Source: Cyanophora paradoxa (Eukaryota; Glaucocystophyceae; Cyanophorales; Cyanophoraceae). From it: a DNA stretch of 64,000 bases. Location of the stretch: positions 1 through 64,000 of the forward strand of contig QPMI01000182.1 of the NCBI GenBank assembly GCA_004431415.1, read 5' to 3'. Shown here piece after piece: positions 47,737 to 57,982 of this stretch. The position numbers and the translations under genes are program-made. Each line of letters starts with the position of its first letter. Position 1 is the first letter of the stretch. The notes beneath the pieces were generated by a model. It was given only the letters and a program-made list of their open reading frames with translations, had not been told where the DNA came from and did not search any database.

Positions 47737-50700
47737 ATGTCCTCGGGGACCGGAGCCTCCGCGGAGTTCGTCGTCCGGGCCGCGCACGCGCGTGGCGCCG
47801 CCGACATGGACTCTATGAGCGGATCAAATGTTTTGCAATGGATCCAGAGCCTGCCGAAGCTGCCGCCGGGCAGCGATCAGCGCACGGTCCAGGATCACCT
47901 CCGCCAGTTCGAGAGCTGCGCGAGCATGAGCAAGGACCTGCTCAGCGTCTCGCCGACTGCACACATCGAAGTGCAGAAGCGAACTGGGTGGGCTCTTCTC
48001 GGCACGCTAGATCACGGGCACCCCGTGCGCCAGAACATCTCGCTGTTCCAGAGCGCCGAGCAGATCGACACGCGCGAGCTCGAGAAGCTGAAGGCGTACC
48101 GGGCCGAGCGTGCGCGCACGAGCACAGCGGACCCGCGAGACGTCGCGATCCTCGAGACGCTCGACGAAAAGATCGCGCAAGCCGAGGAGGGCTTGCAGCG
48201 GACCGCCCTCACGGTCACGTACACCGCGATCAGGCGCCGTCTCGAAGATGACGCCGAGATGCGGAACCCTGACCGGTACAAGGCGCTCCTCGACCTGCCG
48301 CACGTGGGCGAGGCGCCGGAGGCGTTCTACCGCCGAATCCTCGACTTGAGCATCATCCCGGAGTGCCGCGAGGCGCACGAGACGCCGCTCATGGCACTCA
48401 TGCGCCACTCGGGCCAAATGCTCAAGCGCCGCACTCGCAATCAGTGCCGCGACTTCGAAGACTCCGAGATTTCGGACACCGATCGCCGGCACATGATGAC
48501 GAACTTCTCCACAGCTCGGAAGATCTATGATGAGCTGTCGCAGAAGATCGCGGACCGCGAGATCACGGGACCCTCTGCGGTCATCGACCTGGTAACCAAG
48601 CGCACCAATGAACTGGGCGCCTGGGACGTCGATATCTCTAAAGTCCCCGGCTCGGCCCTCGTGCTGGGCTCGCGCGGGACGCCGCTGCAGGCGCCCACGG
48701 CTGCCTCGCGCACGCCGCAGAGCGCGCCGCCGATCACGCACACGCCAGCTGTCCCCGTCGTCCCCTCGCGCTCGAACGCGGGCGCCGGCGCGGGCACGCG
48801 CATCATGTTCGCGACGACGGTGTCGGCAGCCGAGCTTGCAGAGCTCGAGGCCCACGGGTGGGACGCAGACGACGGCGAGGATCAGAACGCCGAGGTTATC
48901 TCGTTCCTGCAGCTCATTGCTCAGGACGATCCCCTCGTCGTAGTCCGCGCGCTCTACCCGTCGGCGTCCGCACCGCCGCCCCGCCTCGACGACCCGGTCT
49001 ATCAGCAAAAGATCAAAGACTTTCTGAAGGCCCGGGGCCTCCCCGAGAAGCCCCGGCGGCCGTGCCACTGCGGCGAGTCGCACTACTCGTTTGAGTGTCG
49101 GACCAACCCGCGGCCCCTGCCCGAGTGGTCGGCGATCAGTCCGACCAAGCGCCGCGGGCCGATGGGCGCGGTAGCCGGCGATCCGAAGCGCCGGTTCTAC
49201 CCCGCCCCGGGCGCGAACGGGCGCACGAGCCCCGCTCCCCCGGGCACCGTCAACGGCAACTGCTACAACTGCGGGAAGCCCGGCCACCGCGCGTCGGTCT
49301 GCCCCGCGGTTGAGGAGCGGATCCAGGCCTCAGTTCGCCGCGCCCTCGCCGAGCAGACGGGGGGGCAGGCCAACGACCCCGCGACGATTCAGATCGCGCG
49401 CGCCCTCCTTGAGCAAGTCGTTCGCGCCGCGCCGGCAGCGTCGGGCGCCCTCCTGGGGACGCCGCCCGCACCCACGGGGTCTGGCCCCGTTGCCGCGCCA
49501 TCCCCGGCCGAGCTCCGGAATGCGAAGCACGTGTACCGCGTACGCATTGTGCGCAGCGATGAGGCGACCCTGGAGGACACCCTGCGGGTCTTCATCGCGG
49601 CCGCCGTGGCAAACGCCGCCGCGCTGAAGACCCCCCAGGAGGGACCCGCGCTCGACACGGTCGCCGCCGCTGCCACCGCCTTCGCGGTCGCGGTGGCGCA
49701 GCTGACGGCGGAGAACCGCCCCGACCTGTGCCCCCCGGGCCTCGCGCTCGAGGAGCCGGCCCCGTGCGAGGCGCAGGATCTGTCGCCGACCCGCCCGGAG
49801 TCGGGTCTGGACGCGGGGGAGAAGACGGTCGCGTTCGACGCAGTGGACGCCGCCCTTGAGGAAATCGCACTCCTCTTGGCGGCCGCCCCGGACCCAACGG
49901 AGGTCGAGGGCGCTGACGCAGAAGCGAAGGGTCCCGCGCCGACGCCCGCGCCGACTTCTTGCCCCGCCGAGCTCGCCGCCGGCATCGTGGACGCCGCCCT
50001 TGAGGAGGTCGCACTCCTCTTGGCGGCCGCCCCGGACCCAACGGAGGTCGAGGGCGCTGACGCAGAAGCGAAGGGTCCCGAGCCTGCGCCGGAGCTCGCT
50101 CCCGCCGAGTCGGCCCCCGAGGCCACCGCCGCTGAGGCTCCGGCGGACCCAGCCGCCGGCGTGGGCTGCTGCCTGGAGTACTCTTCGGGGGCCGAGACTG
50201 TAGCGAGCCTCGAGGTGACCGACGACGGCGCCTCCCTCGCCGACGAGGATGCGACCGTAGCGGCTAAGGAGACCCTGCGCCTCAACCGCGCTCGCCTCCT
50301 CAGCGCTAGCCCCGGCCTAGACCTCACTCACTTCGGAGCCGTTGAGCTAGAGCCGGTGAAGGGCCGCGAGCACGAGCTGGGGCCCGTCCCTCTCTGGAAC
50401 GTGGACGCGCACAAGCTGAAGGGCGCCGCGTCGGTCCCGCTCGACCGCGCGGCGTTCCTGTACCCAGCGCCGTGCGAGACTCACTGCGGCTGCACTGCGA
50501 GCGAGGGGCTGATCGAGGTCCGGGACGAGCAGTGGTATGCCACTGCGTTCCGCTGCCCGGCCCGCACCCGCCAGACGCTCTCCTTCTTGCTCGCGGCGTT
50601 CTCTCAGCCGCTCGCCACCGAGAGCACGTACCTCGACTCCCGGACCCTCCCCACTGCGTTTCTGCAGATGCTGGGGCATGACCCGCTGTCCCAGGACGCG

Positions 50701-51909
50701 CTGGCCCACGCCTGGCCGACGCACTACTATGAGGTCATGAGCCTCGTGCACCAGACCTCTCGCGTCGCCGCGAAGTGGTCCGGGGGCCACGCGTGGCCGC
50801 ACGCCGAGGGCCTCACGCCCGAGGGTCGCCCCGCGGTCGAGCCCGACGTTCGCAAGCTCGCAAAGCTTGGGGACGAGTGCGTCGCCACCGCCGGCTGGCT
50901 GGAGCCGTACCGCCGCCACTGGAGCATCGGCCAGCACTCGCCCGTGGCGGCCTCTCTCGAGCCGCACGAGATGACGGTATCGGGCCGCCGCCAGCTGATC
51001 GAGCTGAGCGAGCTGTTGCCGGCACGGGACCGCCTCCGCCTTGCGTGCGCCTCGACCGTTGCGGGCTATTTCCTGCACCGCGTCGACTACGGTGCCCCGG
51101 GCACCGCCGGCGCCGTCGAGAAGATTCTCGGCCGCTTCTTTAAGTTCGCCGAGCCGCTCATGGTGGACGCGCGGGTCGACGCCTATGGCTTCGCCCTGCT
51201 GGCCCTCGAGCACGCGATCCAGTGGAAGACCGTGGCTTGCATCGGCGGTCGCGCCGGTCCCCACGACGCCCACAAGAGCGCCGTCGCTCCGGCCGACGGG
51301 AACCCTCTTGTCCCCTCGGACTCGGAGTTCACGGAAGCCGTTCACTCGCTTGCCGTCCTGGCTGCCTCCGTTGAGGTTCCGATCCCGGGGCGGGCACGTC
51401 TCCGCTCGGATCGGGACGCCGAGGGATGGCTGCGGGCAGCGCTCGCGGAGCGTCTGACTGCGTACCGCGACGGCCGTGCCCCCGCCTTCCCGGTCGTGAG
51501 CGAGGGCGAGTCCTGCACGGTTGAACGCGTTCCGGTGGAGCCCCGCGTCGCCGCCGCCCGCGTTCTGCACCTCCGGGACCTGCACTTGTGCGACACCTGG
51601 CTGCACTGGCCGCGCCTGCACGGGGCAGAGCCTGGCACGTGGAGGGTCGGCCGCGTGCGCCCGATCACGCGCACCACGCAGTTGCCCCTGCACGGCACGA
51701 CGCGAGGCGGGCAGCTGCCCACGATCGTGCCTGAGGAGCTCTACGTGCTGAGCCAGCTCGGCCCGCGCCCGCCGCTCACCGCCCTGTGCGATGCAGCCTG
51801 GGCCCGCACGGTTCCCGGATCCGCCGGGGCCGCGGAGCTGCTCCGGTACATCGAGGGGCCAAGGCGGGCGACCGGGCCCACCTCGTCATTCTATTCCGTA
51901 GGCTGCTGA
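47737..51909 (+). CDS. gag: Gag-like ORF with CCHC zinc knuckle and a large unassigned C-terminal half
   Basis: The ORF has 1,390 codons from the ATG at 47,737. The first 300 residues are helical and charged, consistent with a Ty3-like capsid, but I recognise no specific capsid motif. Next comes a Ser/Pro/Ala linker, then the nucleocapsid knuckle C509-x2-C512-x4-H517-x4-C522 (CYNCGKPGHRASVC, at 49,261). Normal Gag would end soon after. Here a further 870 residues follow: an Ala/Pro/Glu-rich stretch with a 48-residue tandem repeat, then a globular-looking region rich in Trp, His and Leu (residues about 870-1,370) that I cannot assign. The frame ends at 51,909. A -1 shift at about 51,855 (GAGGGGCC) would carry translation on into the next open frame. 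Confidence 0.85.
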   Translation: MSSGTGASAEFVVRAAHARGAADMDSMSGSNVLQWIQSLPKLPPGSDQRTVQDHLRQFESCASMSKDLLSVSPTAHIEVQKRTGWALLGTLDHGHPVRQNISLFQSAEQIDTRELEKLKAYRAERARTSTADPRDVAILETLDEKIAQAEEGLQRTALTVTYTAIRRRLEDDAEMRNPDRYKALLDLPHVGEAPEAFYRRILDLSIIPECREAHETPLMALMRHSGQMLKRRTRNQCRDFEDSEISDTDRRHMMTNFSTARKIYDELSQKIADREITGPSAVIDLVTKRTNELGAWDVDISKVPGSALVLGSRGTPLQAPTAASRTPQSAPPITHTPAVPVVPSRSNAGAGAGTRIMFATTVSAAELAELEAHGWDADDGEDQNAEVISFLQLIAQDDPLVVVRALYPSASAPPPRLDDPVYQQKIKDFLKARGLPEKPRRPCHCGESHYSFECRTNPRPLPEWSAISPTKRRGPMGAVAGDPKRRFYPAPGANGRTSPAPPGTVNGNCYNCGKPGHRASVCPAVEERIQASVRRALAEQTGGQANDPATIQIARALLEQVVRAAPAASGALLGTPPAPTGSGPVAAPSPAELRNAKHVYRVRIVRSDEATLEDTLRVFIAAAVANAAALKTPQEGPALDTVAAAATAFAVAVAQLTAENRPDLCPPGLALEEPAPCEAQDLSPTRPESGLDAGEKTVAFDAVDAALEEIALLLAAAPDPTEVEGADAEAKGPAPTPAPTSCPAELAAGIVDAALEEVALLLAAAPDPTEVEGADAEAKGPEPAPELAPAESAPEATAAEAPADPAAGVGCCLEYSSGAETVASLEVTDDGASLADEDATVAAKETLRLNRARLLSASPGLDLTHFGAVELEPVKGREHELGPVPLWNVDAHKLKGAASVPLDRAAFLYPAPCETHCGCTASEGLIEVRDEQWYATAFRCPARTRQTLSFLLAAFSQPLATESTYLDSRTLPTAFLQMLGHDPLSQDALAHAWPTHYYEVMSLVHQTSRVAAKWSGGHAWPHAEGLTPEGRPAVEPDVRKLAKLGDECVATAGWLEPYRRHWSIGQHSPVAASLEPHEMTVSGRRQLIELSELLPARDRLRLACASTVAGYFLHRVDYGAPGTAGAVEKILGRFFKFAEPLMVDARVDAYGFALLALEHAIQWKTVACIGGRAGPHDAHKSAVAPADGNPLVPSDSEFTEAVHSLAVLAASVEVPIPGRARLRSDRDAEGWLRAALAERLTAYRDGRAPAFPVVSEGESCTVERVPVEPRVAAARVLHLRDLHLCDTWLHWPRLHGAEPGTWRVGRVRPITRTTQLPLHGTTRGGQLPTIVPEELYVLSQLGPRPPLTALCDAAWARTVPGSAGAAELLRYIEGPRRATGPTSSFYSVGC
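49843..50082 (+). repeat. 144-bp-period tandem repeat inside the gag ORF
   Basis: A near-identical block of about 96 bases beginning GTGGACGCCGCCCTTGAGGA occurs at 49,843 and again at 49,987. It encodes VDAALEE(I/V)ALLLAAAPDPTE and the following GADAEAKGP. The intervening linkers differ. The 144-base offset keeps the reading frame, so the protein carries two amphipathic acidic helices in tandem. Confidence 0.9.
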
Positions 51910-52490
51910 AGAAGCGGGCCGGTTTCAATGACGAGGCTGTCAAGGACATGATCGCGCTCGTGGAGAAGTGGCGCACGGATGCGGGCAGCCGCACCCCCAC
52001 TCCTCTCCACGACCTGCCCACCACGCCGAAGCCGGCGTCGGACACGACGGGCGCCTACACGGCGAAGGCCGTCAGCGCGACGATCAAGGAGGCTAAGGCC
52101 TGCCTGCCGCCGCGCCCGCCTGTGAAGGCGCTCTCGCCGAGGGACCCGCCAGCGCCGGCGCGGCCGGCGCCCGTTCCTGTCCCGCCGCCTGCACCGACGG
52201 CGAAGCTCGTGACCTTGCACGCCGCGGCAACATGGCCGCCGCTTGCGAGCCCGACGGCGCCGCGGCCCACCGCCGCTCCGACGCCGCCCGCCACTGAGCC
52301 CGCGCCTGTCGAGCCTCGCCTGAGCGAGCCGCTACTCGACGTCGCGCGCGCGACCGCGCCGGCTCCCCGGCAGGCCGCCCGTCGCGGCGAGCGTGGCCGC
52401 GGGGACGGGGTCGTGCGCGTCAGCACCCGTGGGCGCGGCTCGCAGGGGCCACGAACCCGCAGCGCCCGCCGTGGGCAGGCTGAGGGGAAG
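51855..52490 (+). CDS. Open-frame bridge between the gag ORF and the 1,131-residue ORF
   Basis: This frame is open from within the end of gag up to 52,580 and is -1 relative to it. Its start reads as a natural helical continuation (LVILFRRLLKKRAGFNDEAV, then DMIALVEKW), followed by a Pro/Ala-rich linker and a basic Arg/Gly stretch. At about 52,484 (GAGGGGAAG) another -1 shift leads into the next ORF. I infer it is translated as part of one polyprotein and is not a separate gene. Confidence 0.55.
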
Positions 52491-52498
52491 ACGCCGAG

Positions 52499-55400
52499 AT
52501 GGGCGAGCGGGGCGACGGCGATGAGGCGCCCGAGGAAGCGCCGCCGCCGCCGCCGCCGTCGGCTATCGATGAGAACCTGAGCCAGCGGGCCCTGTACGAG
52601 GCTATGGGCGTGATGAGCGGCGTCCTCGCAGTGCCGGGGTGCCCGCCTCGGCTCTGTGAGGGGAAACAGATCACCGAGTGGCCCATGACGGCCCGGTCTG
52701 ATCTCGCCCACCGCTGGAGCATCCCCTTCGACGCACTGAAGGGCACGTTCGAGGACCTGCGGGTCCCGCACCTCAAGGCGTTTCTCGCCAGCGAGAGGAG
52801 CACGCCAATCCAGAACCGCCTGGATGGGCCGCCCGTGCCGCACGAGGAGCCGCCGGAGGGCCGCGTCGCGCTCAGAGCCGATCGCACCGTTCGCCTCGCG
52901 CGGCTCAACGCGGCCGCGTTCGAGCTCTTCATGATCGCGCTGGGGCTCCGTGGCCCCGTCACGCCCCACTCCCACGATCTCCCGTTCCACCTGCATGAGT
53001 GGACGGAGCAGCAGTTGGAGCACTTCCTGACTCTGCGTTGGACGATCCCTGCCACGCGCCTGCCGCGGTGGACGCACGGGGGCCGCTTCAACCCGAGCGC
53101 GGCCGTCATCCCGCCGCAGTGGGCCCAGTACCTCTTGCGTGCTCACACCATGTTCCGCGCCGAGGCGGTTGGGACCACCGTTCCCTCCGCGGAACGCGCC
53201 GGCCTGGAGTTCCCGTACGGGGTTCGCTGGCTGCGCCGCCACCTGCAGCTAGGGACGCGCGCGCAGGAGGAAGCCGCCGAGAGCGACCCGCACAGGGGCT
53301 TGGCCCTAACCGCCCAGCGCGCGGCCTTCCAGGAGAAGGTCTTGCATGCCCTCGAGCGTCACGCTGCACGGCAGTCGTTCACGTTCGACGATGCGCTTGT
53401 GGGCACCTACATCGCCGATGAGCCTGAGCCCCGCCTCGAGCCGCTCGACATTGACCATGTCGAGAGCGAAGAGGAAGAGGGCGAGGAGGAAGAGGCGCCG
53501 GCTGCCATCCCTGCGGCGGCGCACAGGCCGTTCGAGCCGCACAAGGACTGGCAGCCGCGGCCGCTGTTCTCGTTGGCGGACCCGACGTACGCCAACGATC
53601 ACAAGCTCTTGCGCGAGTACATGGACCGGAAACACGCGTTTTTCCGGCCCCTGGAATGCTATGAGCCAGGGTTCACTGAATGGGCAACGCTGCCCGCGAT
53701 CAGCTACCCCTTGCGCTGGCAGCACGCCGGCGACGTTGACGAGTACAACGTCGACGTGCTCACGCTGCAGGACCAGCACATGGGCGAGCTGTGCTCAACT
53801 ATGCTCAAGCGCGTCGGCCCCGCCGCGCGCGGCATAGTGAACTGGTTCTCGCTCGTAGGCCCGCCTCAGCGGCCGTTCGACGAGGATCCGGAGCTCTTCG
53901 ACCTGCAGGGGCTTGCATTCCCGCACGCCGCCTGCGGCGTCAGCTTGGATATCGTGCAGTACCTCGCGGTCGGGACCCGTACCGCACAGTCTGCCGTCCC
54001 GACGTACACGGGCGCCTGGGATCTCACGCACGAGGGCACAGCCCACGCACCCGTGTGTTCGACCCTGGGCCAGGTCTCGCGGGTGCTGTATACCGCCTTC
54101 TTCCACGAAGGCGGCGGCGCGCGGAACGCCCCGCCGCCGTACATGCCGCACCCCGAGCGCCCCACCCTGCACACCTCAGTCTTGGGCGGTAACATCGCCG
54201 ACCCGAACGAGGAGGACGCCAGGACGCCGTTCGCGACCCGCTTCGCGCGCGACGTCGCCGTGCTGGCCCTGCTGCGCCCGCTCGCCGACAAGCGCGTCGA
54301 GAACGTTGAGGGTCGCCTGCAGACGCGGCGCATCTACGCGCCCCGCCTCGTGGCAGGCACGGCCACGCCCGCGCCGAACGCTGCCTGCGACAAGGACGTC
54401 GCAGGGGGCGCGCCGCACCAGCGCGAGAACAAGAAGCTGTGGCTCGCAGTGACGGTCGCCCAGCTTGCGAGCCAGCCCAAGAAGAGCCACGCGAACCCGC
54501 GGCTCGTCACCGCGTTCGGTTACGAGCTGCCGCCTTTCCCGAACTCACCTCCGGGGACGTGCCCTTGGGCGCCGATCCCGGCGGAAGAGGAAATCCTCGC
54601 GACGGCCATCGGTTTTACGCTGGCCTGGCACGCGCGCTTCTTCCAGCGTCACGCGCCGGGCAAGCACCTCCGCAGCCAGCACTGGGCTGATGACTTTCTG
54701 TCGGCTGCGGCCATGGACGTCGAGTCGGAACGCCCGGCTGACTACGTCCCCGAGATCGCTCGGGCGGTCGCCGATCACATGGATGACTTCAACAAGGTGT
54801 TGAACTCGTTCCGCTGCGTGGTGCCGGACGGTCTGATGGTGTTCATTCACGAGGCCTTCCTGACTAAGCCGACGGCCAAGCCGGACCGCGGGTCCGACGT
54901 CTTGCCTCAGGGCAAGAAGGTCTTCGACGCGGACGCGAGGCCGACGTACCCGGACGGTCATCCCACGCTTGCGTGGAAGTTTGCCCCGAACAATGCGGTC
55001 GTGCCGGACCACGAGGGTCGTGCGGCGATCTGTGGGCGGATCCTGCTCGCGATGCTGCCCCCGATGGCCGGCGCCGAGGACGCGTGGCCCGCCGGCGATG
55101 ACCTTGGCGCCGGGGGCAAGAGTGGGATACAGCGCCACCTTGAGGCCGCCCGCGCCGCCGAGGAGCTGGAGAACTGTCCCGGGAACTTCCCGCTGGGGCT
55201 CATCTTTACCGATGAGGCTATACCCCTGCGGCCTCAGTTCGAGACGATGCTCCGTTCGCTCTACGCCGATCTGAATGTCGCGATCCGCCTCGCGCGCCCG
55301 ATCGACTGGGAGACGGACGACCCCGTGCTCCCCGACTGGGACGTTGAGGCTCTGCGCCCGGCGCTGATGTGGGACGCGGTCCAGAACAAGGGCGCCGCGC

Positions 55401-55894
55401 CCTCGGCCCGGCGCAGCCTGACTGCGACGGCGGCTGTCGATAAGGAGGCCGAAAGCCTTCTGGTTCGCACGCCGTACCAGCCGATCTACGAAGGAGCGGT
55501 CCGCGCGACGTGGGCGGGCGTGCGGTTCCAGCCGCCCTCAACCATCGTCGGCGGGCTCGCGGACGACCCCGCCGAGGCGGCGCCATCCGCCACCCCGTCG
55601 GCGCCCGCGCCGGCGCAGGCCGCTGCGCAGACCGCCGCGCCGCCGACGGCGCCGCAGCAGGCGCGGCCCCGGCGCAACGCGGGCCAGGCCGTTGGCCGAG
55701 GTGGCCGCGGGCAGGGTCACCAGCGGGGCGGCCGGCACCGCGGTCGCGACGGCCGAGGCCACCGTGACCGTGGCGGCGACCGCGGCGGTGGCCAGGCGCA
55801 ACCCGCACAACCCGCTGTCGACCCGAACGACCCGTTCGGGCTGGATGCGTTCCTCGCGCGGCAGCAGGGTATGACCCCAAGACCATGCGCGTAA
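52499..55894 (+). CDS. Unassigned 1,131-residue ORF of the retroelement, RGG-rich C-terminus
   Basis: No family is recognised. After an acidic/proline-rich start come about 280 residues rich in Trp, Leu and Arg, then an acidic linker (residues about 320-335, mostly Glu). A large globular part follows, rich in Pro, His and aromatic residues (for example YSxDDFLS-like WADDFLSAAAMD near residue 735). The last 100 residues are Ala/Pro-rich followed by a Gly-Arg-rich segment (GRGGRGQGHQRGG...), an RNA-binding-type composition. The frame overlaps the next one by ten bases (ATGCGCGTAA). Its place between Gag and protease, in the same orientation, says it belongs to the element. It may be structural or nucleic-acid binding; this is inference from composition and position only. 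Confidence 0.75.
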   Translation: MGERGDGDEAPEEAPPPPPPSAIDENLSQRALYEAMGVMSGVLAVPGCPPRLCEGKQITEWPMTARSDLAHRWSIPFDALKGTFEDLRVPHLKAFLASERSTPIQNRLDGPPVPHEEPPEGRVALRADRTVRLARLNAAAFELFMIALGLRGPVTPHSHDLPFHLHEWTEQQLEHFLTLRWTIPATRLPRWTHGGRFNPSAAVIPPQWAQYLLRAHTMFRAEAVGTTVPSAERAGLEFPYGVRWLRRHLQLGTRAQEEAAESDPHRGLALTAQRAAFQEKVLHALERHAARQSFTFDDALVGTYIADEPEPRLEPLDIDHVESEEEEGEEEEAPAAIPAAAHRPFEPHKDWQPRPLFSLADPTYANDHKLLREYMDRKHAFFRPLECYEPGFTEWATLPAISYPLRWQHAGDVDEYNVDVLTLQDQHMGELCSTMLKRVGPAARGIVNWFSLVGPPQRPFDEDPELFDLQGLAFPHAACGVSLDIVQYLAVGTRTAQSAVPTYTGAWDLTHEGTAHAPVCSTLGQVSRVLYTAFFHEGGGARNAPPPYMPHPERPTLHTSVLGGNIADPNEEDARTPFATRFARDVAVLALLRPLADKRVENVEGRLQTRRIYAPRLVAGTATPAPNAACDKDVAGGAPHQRENKKLWLAVTVAQLASQPKKSHANPRLVTAFGYELPPFPNSPPGTCPWAPIPAEEEILATAIGFTLAWHARFFQRHAPGKHLRSQHWADDFLSAAAMDVESERPADYVPEIARAVADHMDDFNKVLNSFRCVVPDGLMVFIHEAFLTKPTAKPDRGSDVLPQGKKVFDADARPTYPDGHPTLAWKFAPNNAVVPDHEGRAAICGRILLAMLPPMAGAEDAWPAGDDLGAGGKSGIQRHLEAARAAEELENCPGNFPLGLIFTDEAIPLRPQFETMLRSLYADLNVAIRLARPIDWETDDPVLPDWDVEALRPALMWDAVQNKGAAPSARRSLTATAAVDKEAESLLVRTPYQPIYEGAVRATWAGVRFQPPSTIVGGLADDPAEAAPSATPSAPAPAQAAAQTAAPPTAPQQARPRRNAGQAVGRGGRGQGHQRGGRHRGRDGRGHRDRGGDRGGGQAQPAQPAVDPNDPFGLDAFLARQQGMTPRPCA

Positions 55895-57917
55895 CCGTCT
55901 CGGACGGGAAGGTGAAGGTCGAGCGGATCGCCGAGAGCGCTCCGCCAGACCAAGCCCCGCCGGCTGAGACTCCCTCCCGGACCTTGATGCCGCCGCCCAG
56001 CTCGAGCCGCCAGGCCGAGGCAAGCTCGAGCCGCAGGGACGACACGGCCAGTCGCGCGTCGCAGGCCCGCCGGACCCCTGAGCGGGCCTCGTCTCAGCGC
56101 CGCTCGCGCACACCCGAGCCGCGCCGAGCCCCGTCCAGTCGCCGCTCTCGCACCCCAGACAGGCGCGAGACGCGGGGCCCTCCACGCGCCGCGAGCGCTC
56201 CCCGGAGCCCCACCGGCAATCCCGGGCGCCGCCGCCGTCCCGCCGTTCGTTGGAACGCCGCGATCGCGAGGGCTCCCGACGCCCTTCGCCGGACCGCCGG
56301 GACCGCGAGGCCTCCCGCCGCCGCTCCCCGGACCGCCGTGATCGCTCGCCGCCGCGCCGCGACCGCAGCCCGCCGAGCCGACGGTCCACGGCTCGCGACA
56401 CTCGCGACAGGCGGAGCCCTCGCCGAGGCTCGCGGGAACGCCGCCGGAGCCGAACACCGTCCCGCTCTAGCTCCCGCTCGCGCTCGCGCGATCGGAGCCC
56501 GAGCCGGAGCCCCCGCCATGACGATAAGCGGCGCAAGAGCTCGAAGAAGGGCTCGCGCGACCGCGCCTCGCCGCGAGACCGCCGCAGCCCTCGCAGCAGC
56601 CAGTCCTCTCGCCGCCCGCCGGACCCGCCGCGCGGTGCCGTAGACGCTGCGTACAAGCGGCACGAGAACGACGCCCGCCTGCGAGGCTGCTCGCCCACAT
56701 TGCGCGAGCTCTTCGACATGGTCTGGAAGGCGCAGTACGCTGAGATGCCAGACTCGCTCTCGGCGTCCGCGCGAGCTGAGCAGGCCACCGCGCTGGTCCT
56801 GATCAAGCTCCAGAACCAGATGGACGCTCAGTCCGCGTCGTCCTCGGCCCGCGCCGCCGCGCCACCATCGGGTGGGCAGCCGCCGACGGGCGGACGCAAC
56901 GAGCGCCAGCAGCCCTTTCTAGAGGGGCCTGAGGGGCAGAGCGAGGCCGGTCCGCAGTCGGCGGCGCCGTCCAAGCCTGCGGAGGGTCGCGCCTCCATCT
57001 CTCAGGCCCAGGAGCGGTCATCGCGTGCGAGCCAGGCCGAGCCGCCGCGCGCGATCATTTACCCCGAAGGCCTGACCTCCGACGAGGAAGCTCTCATGCC
57101 CGCGGGCCACGCCCTGGGCTCCAAAAACCGCCCGTCCCTCGCCGTGCCCCGCCCGGCCGAGGAGACGCCGCTGGGAACGCGCGCCGGCTATGACCCGCCC
57201 AGCGACGAGTTGCTCTACGCCAACCGCCACGGCCCGGGCCCGCGCAAGCGGACCAAGCCCTCGCCGTTGGCCGACCAGGCAGAGCAGCGCCGAGTCGCCG
57301 AGCGAGCCGCGGCTCGCCAGTCCCGGCCCCCATCCCCACCCGCGAGCGCGACGGACCTGTCGGGTCCACCCGCGCCGCCGGAACCAGAATTCCACGTCCG
57401 CCGCGCCCGACCTAGCTTCCCGCGCGACCGGGCCCTGGAATTCTTCCGGCCAAAGACACTGCACATTCACGGCAGCATTGCTATGCGCCTGCCGAACGGC
57501 CGCTCCGGCGCTGAACGGCCCGCTCGCATTGTTGTCGACACGGGCGCCCAGGGAACTGTAGTTCCCCAGGAAGTCCTCGACCGCCTGCCGCCCGACGAAG
57601 TCAATTACGTCGAGGGCCACACGATAGTCCGCGGTTTCATGGACCGGGACAAAATTCGTTGTCGCCGCGCCGACGTAGTCTTCGTCCTGGGCTCGCTCCG
57701 CTTCTGCCGCCGCGTCTTCGTCGTCCCGCGCGGCGCCATGGGCGTTGAGCCGGACATTCTGCTCGGCCTGGACGCGATCCAGGCCGTCCACGGCCAGATC
57801 GACACGACGCTGTCCGGGTGGTGCCTCCGGGCCCGTGACCACCTGCACCGCGAAGTCGTCGTCCCTTTTCGGCTCCGGACCAGCTTGGGATCCTGGTCCG
57901 AGTCCTGGGACCAGTAA
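55885..57917 (+). CDS. pol: RS-rich segment plus retroviral-type aspartic protease
   Basis: The reading begins in one frame at 55,885 and must shift by -1 near 56,176 (GCGGGGCCC) into the frame that ends at 57,917. Both frames encode the same kind of sequence on either side of the shift. From about 56,090 to 56,620 the protein is an Arg-Ser/Arg-Asp dipeptide domain like those of SR splicing factors (SPDRRDREASRRRSPDRRD, SRSSSRSRSRDRSPSRSP). After a linker, the protease shows IVVDTGAQGTVVP (DTG at 57,537) and, about 75 residues later, the flap-distal ILLGLDAIQ. This single-domain pattern fits a dimeric retropepsin that cuts the polyprotein. The stop at 57,917 is bypassed by a -1 shift at TTGGGATCC (about 57,888). 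Confidence 0.8.
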
Positions 57918-57982
57918 AGCTCCCCGTCGGAGAGGCCCTTGTCCCATGCACGCTCAATGGGCAGGGCCCGGCAACGCGTGAG

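Noticed and set aside
50347-51693. 448-codon open frame on the minus strand across the gag ORF
   Set aside because: High GC and strong third-position bias keep the opposite frame open. It has no family motif and the plus-strand frame is the coding one.
47737-51909. Programmed frameshift signals as the cause of all breaks in the element
   Set aside because: None of the sites shows a clear X-XXY-YYZ slippery heptamer followed by an obvious stem, and seven such events in one element would be unprecedented. Single-base loss is simpler.
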